From positions 248,001-312,000 of the forward strand of contig CBDAPU010000001.1 in assembly GCA_965198875.1 (NCBI GenBank): a stretch of 64,000 nucleotides of DNA, written 5' to 3'. The notes beneath the pieces are model-generated. The model worked only from the letters and a program-made list of their open reading frames with translations. It searched no databases and was not told where the DNA came from. Both the position numbers and the translations under genes were made by a program. Shown one piece after another: positions 30,247-37,647 of the stretch (positions are counted from its first letter, which is position 1; the number at the start of each line of letters is the position of its first letter). This stretch comes from CBDAPU01 sp965198875 (GTDB lineage: Bacteria > Pseudomonadota > Gammaproteobacteria > Eutrophobiales > Eutrophobiaceae).

Positions 30247-31146
30247 ATGTTGAATGATTTTTTGAACCGACGGCTGAAGATCACCATTGGCGAGCAGGCA
30301 TTTCAATTCTGCTCGGTGGCGGATTTTGAGTTCAGTATGGCCGGCAGAACGGCTGTCCCCTCCAGGAAAATCACTGAGATGGTGAAGTTCACGACAGAGC
30401 AGTTAAAAAAAGAAGCGCAAACGATCAAGCATATAGAGAAACGTTTTGTCTCCATCCTCTCCAAATCCATTGAAGATGCAAACAGCATAAGCCGGGCGCT
30501 AAGAGAGCTGGACCCGTTGATGTTCTCCCAGGATCATAACTGGCGAGATGTGATCAACGGGTTAAACGAGGCCAGTGAAAAATATCATGCTTATCGCCGC
30601 ATCGCCCTGGTCAAGTACATGCAGTACTTGTCATCCCGTCAGGAGATCATCAAGTATCTATACTCCGAGAAGCGGAAGATGCTGCAAGAACCTGAGGAAA
30701 AAGCCGAAGAGACCCTGGAGAGCAACAACATATACAAAGAGACCGCCCTGCTGGAGAACACGGTTTTCGAGCCCCCCGGCGAGGGAGATGATAGCGCCGG
30801 GCAGGCGTTTGAACGCATGCCCAAGGGCGAGGCGCTCAGCATCACCCTGGCGCCCGGCACAGAGGTTGAAATGCGGTTGTCAAAATACATCTGCAAGATA
30901 GTGATCGAGGATGAGAAGATCACCTTTATGGATGAGGCTGGGGAGCAGTATGATCTGAGTAAAGGCCGGAGCACCATCGGTCGTGATCTCGGCAATACGG
31001 TCATGCTAGGCCCGTCTCTACGGGATATCTCCCGCCTGCACCTGCTCATAGAGAACCTCGATAACCGCACCCTCAGGCTTACCGATATGTCCTCTCACGG
31101 CACCTTCATCCCGAAACAATACATCGAACGGCACACAGGCTACTAG
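30247..31146 (+). CDS. FHA-domain protein
   Basis: A 299-residue soluble protein with no signal peptide. The N-terminal two thirds are helical and charged, without a recognised domain. The C-terminal FHA domain (about 220-292) has KGRSTIGRDLGNTVMLG, SRLHLLIENLD and TDMSSHGTFIPKQ, where Arg, Ser and the SSHGT loop are the phosphopeptide contacts. The ATG at 30247 has no clear ribosome-binding site. It may belong with the membrane FHA protein at 26506-27486 in phospho-signalling. The gene follows the C31 locus directly. Confidence 0.8.
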   Translation: MLNDFLNRRLKITIGEQAFQFCSVADFEFSMAGRTAVPSRKITEMVKFTTEQLKKEAQTIKHIEKRFVSILSKSIEDANSISRALRELDPLMFSQDHNWRDVINGLNEASEKYHAYRRIALVKYMQYLSSRQEIIKYLYSEKRKMLQEPEEKAEETLESNNIYKETALLENTVFEPPGEGDDSAGQAFERMPKGEALSITLAPGTEVEMRLSKYICKIVIEDEKITFMDEAGEQYDLSKGRSTIGRDLGNTVMLGPSLRDISRLHLLIENLDNRTLRLTDMSSHGTFIPKQYIERHTGY

Positions 31147-31226
31147 CCCCGCCTTAACACCAAAGCGTGTTGCCTCTGAACGTTTTATTAAGAGCGTATT
31201 AGCATATCAATATAATGACTTATTAT

Positions 31227-31255
31227 TTATTGGCATAAGTAGTTGTTGTTATAAT
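31227..31255 (+). promoter_or_regulatory. Candidate promoter for cysH
   Basis: A perfect TATAAT at 31250-31255 lies 55 bp before the cysH ATG in an AT-rich stretch; the best -35 at 17 bp spacing is only TTATTG (31227-31232). A poor -35 would suit an activator-dependent promoter such as one under CysB, encoded next door. Confidence 0.35.
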
Positions 31256-31310
31256 CGCCCGCTTCCGAGGTTATATTTTTATATATTTCAATCAGTTAAA
31301 TAGAGAGATC

Positions 31311-32039
31311 ATGACAGCCGAGACATTAGACATCCAATCACAGGCCGGGGCCTTTGCCGAGAGTGGCCCTGGAGCTATCCTTGAGTTTGCCTATGCACAA
31401 TTTGACGACATCGCCATCTCATTCAGTGGCGCCGAGGATGTCGTCCTCATCGATATGGCCAGCAAAATAAACCCGGATCTACAGGTCTTCTCACTGGATA
31501 CGGGCCGGCTGCATCCAGAGACCTACCGGTTTTTAGAGCAAGTGAGGGAGCATTATCAGATCAAGCTGGAGGTGCTCTCAGCGGATCCGGCCACCCTTGA
31601 GAACTTCGTTAAAAACAAGGGCCTCTACAGCTTCTATAAAGACGGACATAAGGAATGCTGCGGTATTCGCAAAGTCATGCCTCTGGGTAGAAAACTGGCC
31701 ACGGTGGAGGCCTGGGTAACCGGCCAGAGAAAAGATCAAAGCCCGACACGGGTCAACGTCCCCGTCATGGAGGCCGACAAAGCCTTCTCCACGAAGGCGC
31801 ATACCCTGTATAAATTCAACCCCCTGTCAAACTGGCGCTCCGAGCAGGTGTGGCGCTACATCCGGGAAAATGATGTACCCTATAATGCATTACACGAGAA
31901 AGGCTATATCAGCATCGGCTGTGAGCCCTGTACCCGACCGGTATCGCCCAACCAGCATGAGCGTGAAGGCCGCTGGTGGTGGGAAGAGGAGACCCTGAAA
32001 GAATGCGGCCTGCATGCCGGCAACTTGGGTAAAGGCTAG
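31311..32039 (+). CDS. cysH: Adenylyl-sulfate (APS) reductase, assimilatory
   Basis: Reduces activated sulfate to sulfite with thioredoxin, a step in cysteine synthesis. Of 242 residues, the PP-loop-type domain has ISFSGAEDVVLIDMA and FSLDTGRLHPETY. Two cysteine pairs, KECCGIRKVMPL (about 118-123) and GCEPCTRPV (about 203-208), would ligate a 4Fe-4S cluster, and the C-terminal ECGLH holds the catalytic Cys. The cluster cysteines indicate an APS rather than PAPS reductase. The neighbouring divergent-facing cysB and a TauE-like permease fit sulfate assimilation. Confidence 0.95.
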   Translation: MTAETLDIQSQAGAFAESGPGAILEFAYAQFDDIAISFSGAEDVVLIDMASKINPDLQVFSLDTGRLHPETYRFLEQVREHYQIKLEVLSADPATLENFVKNKGLYSFYKDGHKECCGIRKVMPLGRKLATVEAWVTGQRKDQSPTRVNVPVMEADKAFSTKAHTLYKFNPLSNWRSEQVWRYIRENDVPYNALHEKGYISIGCEPCTRPVSPNQHEREGRWWWEEETLKECGLHAGNLGKG

Positions 32040-32164
32040 GCCACCCACCTCACCTCTGATCATCATGGCCTTCCGGCACCCCGCCCCATCGTTAGCGAGA
32101 ACGTGTGTAATGAGAGCCCGGCTCAAAATGCAACAAACCCCCATCACAGTGCATGGCCTTGCAG

Positions 32165-33139
32165 CTAGCGCAGGGGTAGGGACAGGTCTTTGAACAGGCC
32201 CTCCAGATCAGTGTTGTTATCGCTCTGGAGCGCCTTTTGCACCACCTCTTTCGTTAAATGCGGTGCAAAGAGCGCAATAAAATCATACATGTAACCACGC
32301 AAAAAGATCTCCCGCCGAAACCCTATCCGGGTGGTGCTGGCGGCAAATAAATGACTGGCGTCCATCGCCACCAGATCGGCGTCCAGCCCCTCATCGTAGG
32401 CCATGCTGGCGATGATCCCCACCCCCATGCCCAATCTGACATAGGTCTTGATAACATCGGCGTCCGTAGCGGTAAAGATAATCTGTGGTTTCAAGCCGAC
32501 GCTGTTGAAGGCCTGATCCAGTTGCGAGCGACCGGTAAAACCGAAAACATAGGTAACAATGGGGTAGTCGGCCAGGATCTCAAGGGTCAGTCGCCCGATG
32601 TTTGCCAGCGGATGTCCCTTTGGCACGATAACGCTACGGTTCCAGCGATAGCAGGGGAGCATGATCAAATTTTCAAATAACTCCAGCGCTTCCGTCGCTA
32701 TGGCGAAGATAACGCTACCCCTTGCGGCCAATTCAGAGATCTGCAAAGGCGTGCCCTGGTGCATCTGTAGGGTGACGTCCCGATATTTGTCACTGAATTG
32801 CCTGATGATCGGTGGCAACACATAGCGGGCCTGCGTGTGCGTGGTGGCGATTGAGAGCATGCCCCGATTTTCATCGGTGTATTCCATGGCCACCTGCTGC
32901 AACGTTTCAACTCTTGTGAGTATGTCATCGGCAATGGCGATAATGGCCTCACCCGCCGGGGTGATTTCAGTTAAATGCTTGCCGCTACGCTGGAATATTT
33001 TAAGACCCAATTCTGCCTCCAGCATACGGATCTGCTTGCTGATCCCGGGCTGTGAGGTGTAGATGCTGGCGGCAGTCGCCGAGACATTCAGGTTATGCCT
33101 GGCCACTTCCCGGATATAACGTAACTGCTGTAACTTCAT
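32165..33139 (-). CDS. cysB: LysR-family regulator CysB
   Basis: A 324-residue LysR-type regulator that senses O- or N-acetylserine and activates sulfate assimilation genes. The N terminus MKLQQLRYIREVARHNLNVS and the winged helix (about 18-60, ASIYTSQPGISKQIRMLE) match CysB closely, and the effector domain begins GMLSIATTHTQARYVLP, a CysB hallmark. It is convergent with cysH and divergent from the TauE-like gene. An inverted repeat at 33146-33170 directly upstream could be an autoregulatory site. Confidence 0.95.
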   Translation of the reverse strand: MKLQQLRYIREVARHNLNVSATAASIYTSQPGISKQIRMLEAELGLKIFQRSGKHLTEITPAGEAIIAIADDILTRVETLQQVAMEYTDENRGMLSIATTHTQARYVLPPIIRQFSDKYRDVTLQMHQGTPLQISELAARGSVIFAIATEALELFENLIMLPCYRWNRSVIVPKGHPLANIGRLTLEILADYPIVTYVFGFTGRSQLDQAFNSVGLKPQIIFTATDADVIKTYVRLGMGVGIIASMAYDEGLDADLVAMDASHLFAASTTRIGFRREIFLRGYMYDFIALFAPHLTKEVVQKALQSDNNTDLEGLFKDLSLPLR

Positions 33140-33145
33140 GGGGGA

Positions 33146-33170
33146 TTTTTATAAGAAAAAATTATAAAAA
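33146..33170. promoter_or_regulatory. Inverted repeat upstream of cysB, possible operator
   Basis: Perfect 9 bp arms (TTTTTATAA and TTATAAAAA) separated by 7 bases, starting 7 bp before the cysB start codon in an AT-rich divergent promoter region. The position fits autoregulation, but AT-rich DNA often forms such repeats by chance. Confidence 0.3.
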
Positions 33171-33259
33171 TATAGTGAATAATTAGTTTTAAGCATATTT
33201 GATTGTTATGTAGAATGCCAATCCACTGCCATCATGCAGGTTTCAAAACATCACGGATC

Positions 33260-34045
33260 ATGGATTTTGCCTTTACATTCGCCGGTTTTATCGTCGGTTT
33301 CATTGTCGGCCTCACGGGGGTCGGTGGTGGCTCACTAATGACGCCCATTTTAATCCTGCTATTCAGTATCAAACCCGCCATTGCAGTGGGTACTGATCTG
33401 CTCTATGCGGCCATCACCAAAAGCGGCGGTATATTGGCCCACCAAAACCGTGGTACTATCCATTGGCAAATCGTCGGCTTGCTCTGCCTGGGCAGTATTC
33501 CGGCAACCCTGGCGGCTATTCTCCTTCTCAACCATCTGACGACCATGGGGGCCGACTATGAGCGCCTCATCACCTCCACCCTCAGCATCGCATTGATCCT
33601 GACCTCGCTGGTGATCTTCTTCAAAGAACAACTGCACTCACTTGGTAGCACAGAGCCCTTTCGCTTCATTCGCATCATACACAGGCGCTTTTGCATACCG
33701 ATGACCATTTTATCCGGCGCCGCTATCGGCATATTGGTGAGCTTCTCATCGGTCGGCGCCGGCGCCATCGGGGCGGCCGTTCTTTTCTTTCTCTACCCTC
33801 GCCTTCGCACGATCAATATCGTGGGCACGGATCTCGCCCATGCGGTGCCGATCACCGCCCTGGCCGGACTGGGCCACTGGCATCTGGGTACAGTAGATTT
33901 TCACTTGCTATTCAGCCTGATTATCGGCTCCCTGCCCGGGATCTATCTGGGTAGTCGCACCGGGGTGCGACTACCCGAGAAGTACATGCGCCCCATTCTT
34001 GCTTCCATGCTGATGCTGATCGGCGGGCGCCTGGCGATGATCTAA
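33260..34045 (+). CDS. TauE/SafE-family permease, probably for sulfur compounds
   Basis: An inner-membrane protein of 261 residues with about eight transmembrane helices. It opens with the family motif GFIVGFIVGLTGVGGGSLMTP and has the second-half counterpart GILVSFSSVGAGAIGAA. Family members export sulfite, sulfoacetate or other organic anions. Divergent from cysB and close to cysH, so sulfate or sulfite transport is the natural inference. I chose the ATG at 33260; the frame is open from 33203 but that extension is not family-like. Confidence 0.88.
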   Translation: MDFAFTFAGFIVGFIVGLTGVGGGSLMTPILILLFSIKPAIAVGTDLLYAAITKSGGILAHQNRGTIHWQIVGLLCLGSIPATLAAILLLNHLTTMGADYERLITSTLSIALILTSLVIFFKEQLHSLGSTEPFRFIRIIHRRFCIPMTILSGAAIGILVSFSSVGAGAIGAAVLFFLYPRLRTINIVGTDLAHAVPITALAGLGHWHLGTVDFHLLFSLIIGSLPGIYLGSRTGVRLPEKYMRPILASMLMLIGGRLAMI

Positions 34046-34067
34046 TCTGCCCTGGGACCTGGCGGGT

Positions 34068-34094
34068 AAAAACAAAAACCCCGCATAAGCGGGG
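34068..34094 (-). terminator. Rho-independent terminator for the DUF465 gene
   Basis: CCCCGC at 34079-34084 pairs with GCGGGG at 34089-34094 with an ATAA loop, and on the minus strand the stem is followed by five T, A/G break, then five T. It begins 33 bp after the minus-strand gene ending at 34127. On the plus strand there is no T run, so it is oriented for that gene. Confidence 0.85.
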
Positions 34095-34126
34095 CATGTA
34101 TAAGCCGATAGGTCAAACTCCGAATA

Positions 34127-34354
34127 CTAGCCCGGATGGCTTTGGCGATATGCGCTGATCATCGCCGCCATTTGGTCCTTGAGCAGTAGCTTTTCTTTCT
34201 TCATGGTATCGAGTGCATAGTCATCCAATGGAACCAAACCGGAGTTTGCCTCTTTTACCTTGTCTTTTAATTCGCCGTGGCGGCAATACAACCGCTTAAA
34301 ATCCGCGTTTTCCGTTAATAATGTATCAACGATCTCCTGTTCATATTCAAACAT
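34127..34354 (-). CDS. YdcH-like DUF465 family protein
   Basis: Small helical cytosolic protein of 75 residues. The C-terminal half, DYALDTMKKEKLLLKDQMAAMI, carries the family signature (LKKxKLxLKDxI pattern). Function of DUF465 is unknown. The ATG at 34354 has a GGGGG stretch about seven bases upstream; the frame extends to 34432 but without family similarity. Followed by a clear terminator. Confidence 0.9.
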   Translation of the reverse strand: MFEYEQEIVDTLLTENADFKRLYCRHGELKDKVKEANSGLVPLDDYALDTMKKEKLLLKDQMAAMISAYRQSHPG

Positions 34355-34730
34355 AGCGCCCCCTTCAGGTTGTGTATAAATGGATTGGAAAAGATGTGGC
34401 CTCGGCAGAGAACCGCACATTGGAAAAGGCATTCAGAAATGAAATCAACGGGACGATAACAATGGTTCTAAGTCTGTGCATGCGCGCTCATCTATTAACT
34501 TAGTCGAATTCCCCCGGAACTACAAGTGCAATATATCTCTTAAAAAAAACCACTTTGCTATCTCTTAAAAATCAATGGGATCCAGGCATATCCGTAAACA
34601 CACAACACCCTTTACAGGCTATTTATTGCGGTGAAAAATTGCGAGATTTAACCGCCCCGAAGAAAACCCTGTTGTTTGAAAAGAATTAAAGCGAAAATGA
34701 TTTTCATAAACAACGCATGACGAAGCGCCG
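34355..34730. other. Divergent intergenic region between DUF465 and the metallo-hydrolase gene
   Basis: About 375 bp, AT-rich near the right end. It contains a possible Fur box (34693-34711) and two short direct repeats (ATCTCTTAAAAA) near 34535 and 34560. No gene seen. Confidence 0.55.
34693..34711 (+). promoter_or_regulatory. Possible Fur box upstream of the metallo-hydrolase gene
   Basis: GAAAATGATTTTCATAAAC agrees with the 19 bp Fur consensus GATAATGATAATCATTATC at 14 positions by my count, 20 bp before the ATG at 34731. A single match of this quality can arise by chance. Confidence 0.3.
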
Positions 34731-35660
34731 ATGATGAACCTCTACAAACCGCTGTTAATCATTTTGCTGATGTTATCGCCCGCCCATCATGCCTTAGCTG
34801 GTGATGGGGCATTTAATCTAACGGAAGTGGCGCAAGGGGTCTATGTTCATCAGGGCAAGCCCCTCTACATTGATCATCATGATGGTGATGATATCGCCAA
34901 CATCGGCTTTATCGAAGGCGAGAGGTGTATTGCCGTCATTGATACCGGCGGCTCGGTGTCCATAGGGGCGAGATTAAGGCAAACAATCAGGGCAACATCT
35001 TCCCTGCCCATTTGTTATGTGATCAACACCCATATCCATTACGATCACATTCTGGGCAATCTGGCTTTCAAGCAAGACAGCCCGGAGTTTATTGGGCATG
35101 AAAATCTCAAAGAGGAGATCAATCAAAACCGCGCTTTTTTCCTGTCAGCATTTAAGGCCAACCTCGGGGCTGATCCCACTGATGCATCCATCATCGGCCC
35201 GGATGTTCTCGTATCGGATAGCCTGGAACTGGATCTCGGCGGCAGGATAATCACCCTGAGCGCACATCCGGTATCGCATTCTTACACGGACTTATCCGTA
35301 TATGATAAAAAAACCGAAACGCTGTGGCTCTCGGATCTCCTGTTTGTGGACGCCATACCGGTGCTGGACGGCAGCTTGAGGGGATGGTTAAACATCATCG
35401 AAAGCCTCAAAGCACAGCAGGCAAAGCAGGTGATCCCGGGTCACGGCAGGGTATCGACCACTTGGCCTCAGGTAATGTCGGCGCAGGAGAAATACCTGAA
35501 GAGCCTGCTCAATGAAACCCGGGCTGAGATCAATAAAGGCGCATTCATGGAAGATGTGATTGAAAGTGTCGGTAGCGATGAGAAAAACAACTGGCTCTTG
35601 CATGAACACTACCATAAACGCAATGTGACCCGGGCCTTTACTGAGCTCGAATGGGAATGA
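34731..35660 (+). CDS. Quinoprotein-associated zinc metallo-hydrolase (SoxH-related MBL fold)
   Basis: Periplasmic metallo-beta-lactamase-fold protein of 309 residues with signal peptide (about 1-23, ending HALA). Zinc motif NTHIHYDHILGN (HxHxDH near 99-104), later His in SAHPVSHSYTD and Asp in LWLSDLLFVD, and GHG near 240. The conserved N-terminal region GDDIANIGFIEGERCIAVIDTGG and C-terminal RNVTRAFTELEWE match the family named quinoprotein relay system zinc metallohydrolase 2. Such proteins accompany PQQ dehydrogenases; one lies at 37648-39591. The exact reaction is not known. Confidence 0.85.
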   Translation: MMNLYKPLLIILLMLSPAHHALAGDGAFNLTEVAQGVYVHQGKPLYIDHHDGDDIANIGFIEGERCIAVIDTGGSVSIGARLRQTIRATSSLPICYVINTHIHYDHILGNLAFKQDSPEFIGHENLKEEINQNRAFFLSAFKANLGADPTDASIIGPDVLVSDSLELDLGGRIITLSAHPVSHSYTDLSVYDKKTETLWLSDLLFVDAIPVLDGSLRGWLNIIESLKAQQAKQVIPGHGRVSTTWPQVMSAQEKYLKSLLNETRAEINKGAFMEDVIESVGSDEKNNWLLHEHYHKRNVTRAFTELEWE

Positions 35661-35825
35661 TCAGGGCGCTAAAAGAAGTCCACTCAAAAGCCGATCTTCC
35701 CCGCTCTAATCTTAAAACACGCACCAACAAGGCGATAGCCCCTGACTCATCAATGACGTTAAGCCGCTGATCCGGGCGGCGCGCTGGCTTGATCGGCGTC
35801 TCTTCAGGGGTTGTTGATGAGGCGC

Positions 35826-37088
35826 TTATGCAAACCGGTCCAGTTGATAGGGCGCAATGTCAATAGCAGTGGCCTCACCGAGGATCACATCGGCCACCAT
35901 TTTTCCTGATGCCGCCGCCATAGTCCAACCCAAATGCCCGTGACCGGTGTTTAAGAAAAGATTTTCATAGCCGGTCTTTCCCAAAATCGGCACGCCATCA
36001 CAGGTGTATGGACGAAGCCCCGCCCATTGATTTAACGACTCATCATCCACATCTGCAAACTGCATGGGGTAGAGGTTTCTCGCAAACTTCACTAATTTTT
36101 CTATCCTGGTGTGATCGATGCGCCGATTATCACCATCGAATTCCGCCGTGCCGACAAGCCGGAGATGATCGCCCAGGGGTGTTGCCACAGCATGGGTTTC
36201 ATGATCAATGACGGGCAATCTGGGACGCCTGTCCCGATCAGAGAAAGGCAGGGTAATCGAGTACCCTTTCACGGGCCGCACGGGCAGGGGAATATGCGCT
36301 GTTTTCAAGATGATGCGGCTATCACTGCCGGCAGCCAGGACATAGGCGTCCGCATCTAAAACGCCCTGCCCGGTGTGCACACCTGTGAGCCTGGCGCCGG
36401 ATACGTTAAACCCCCTGATCTCCTGCCCGTAGATGAAGTTGACGCCATTTTGCACACATACCCTCGCTAACTCGCAACAAAACCGATGGGCGTCACCGGA
36501 CTCATCCTGTGGATAATATAAACCACCAACCAGCTCTGTCTGTATTTCATGCAACGCAGGCTCCAGGGCTAAAATCCGTTGTACATCTACCCGTTCATAG
36601 ATGATGTCAGAGCGATTTAGCGCATCAAAAAAACGCCTGGCTCTATCCAATGCTCGCTGGGTATAAAAAATCTCTAACGCACCGCCCTCGTGTTGTTGGT
36701 AGTCCAGCGCCAGCTTTGCCTTGAGTGTTTGCATCACCTTTAAGTTATACAGCGCCAGCTCGACATTTTTATTGGTGTTGGCGAGGCAGGGCCCAAGTGC
36801 GGAATTCCTTAAAAATTGTATCCCCCATGCGGGCAGGGAGGGAAGCGCATGCAGGCGAAACACCAGCGGCGCATCATCTTTGCCCAACATGCCCAATGCC
36901 CGCCAGAGAATGCCCGGTGTGTTCCAGGGCTCGGCCTGGCTGACATGTATTATGGCGCCATTCGCATAGCTGGTCCCAAGCCCCGGGCCGTCACAACGCT
37001 CGATAACCGTGACGTCAACACCGGCCTGATTGAGAAAATAGGCCGTGCAAACACCCATTAGCCCTGAACCAATAACCATCACTTTCAT
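35826..37088 (-). CDS. dadA: D-amino-acid dehydrogenase-like FAD oxidoreductase
   Basis: A 420-residue FAD enzyme of the DadA family, which oxidises D-amino acids to 2-oxo acids at the inner membrane face. The dinucleotide-binding fold is at the N terminus (MVIGSGLMGVCTAYFLNQAG) and GTSYANGAIIHVSQAEPWNTPG resembles the DadA flavin region. C-terminal GLRPYTCDGVPILGKTGYENLFLNTGHGHLGW closes the FAD site. The frame is open to 37265, but the Rossmann start requires the ATG at 37088. Divergent from the PQQ dehydrogenase gene with 559 bp between. Whether it acts on D-Ala, D-Pro or another amino acid is unclear. Confidence 0.85.
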   Translation of the reverse strand: MKVMVIGSGLMGVCTAYFLNQAGVDVTVIERCDGPGLGTSYANGAIIHVSQAEPWNTPGILWRALGMLGKDDAPLVFRLHALPSLPAWGIQFLRNSALGPCLANTNKNVELALYNLKVMQTLKAKLALDYQQHEGGALEIFYTQRALDRARRFFDALNRSDIIYERVDVQRILALEPALHEIQTELVGGLYYPQDESGDAHRFCCELARVCVQNGVNFIYGQEIRGFNVSGARLTGVHTGQGVLDADAYVLAAGSDSRIILKTAHIPLPVRPVKGYSITLPFSDRDRRPRLPVIDHETHAVATPLGDHLRLVGTAEFDGDNRRIDHTRIEKLVKFARNLYPMQFADVDDESLNQWAGLRPYTCDGVPILGKTGYENLFLNTGHGHLGWTMAAASGKMVADVILGEATAIDIAPYQLDRFA

Positions 37089-37647
37089 AGCGCACACTAT
37101 TTTAATTGAGAAGCGGGTTTTCCTGATGAGAGCACTATTATCCGTCCCGTGAGGGGCATGTTGTTCAGTGAGTATCAGTAGTTTAATCGTGAACCGCCAG
37201 GAATACCAACCGCCCGTTTTTAACGGATGTATGCCACCTGGATAGGTTGTTTCCTGCCTATGCATCCTGTGTTAAATGATCTGATCACACGGCTTGGGCC
37301 AGGGCGATTAGAAGAGAATGTGCCTCCCGGCCCCGTCCTTAAAAGCGGTTACTGAGAGATATAAAAGCCGCTTTTAAGGATGAGGAGTGAGATTAACGAT
37401 GCCCGGCATTCCTGTAGCGCGCTCGGATGACGGTTGATCTAGGCGGCTCAGATCATGATCATGCCAGATCGGCCATCGCTCTCCCGGGCAAGCTGTGTCG
37501 TATGCCCTCATAGCGCCCTTCTTTCCTGATCACTAGAGAAGGCTATAGAATAATAACGCAGTTTATTCTCTCACCAACCCGTTAAGCGTAACATTGCCAA
37601 ATTGCATTGAAGATAGATAACATAACGATAAAATCGTTCATCTCTAA
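37089..37647. other. Divergent intergenic region between dadA and the PQQ dehydrogenase
   Basis: About 560 bp with no gene. The only strong feature is the 13 bp inverted repeat at 37336-37380. Confidence 0.6.
37336..37380. promoter_or_regulatory. Perfect 13 bp inverted repeat, possible operator or RNA hairpin
   Basis: TCCTTAAAAGCGG (37336-37348) and CCGCTTTTAAGGA (37368-37380) are exact reverse complements around a 19-base loop, in the centre of the divergent dadA / PQQ-dehydrogenase region. No T run follows, so it is not an ordinary terminator. Confidence 0.6.
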
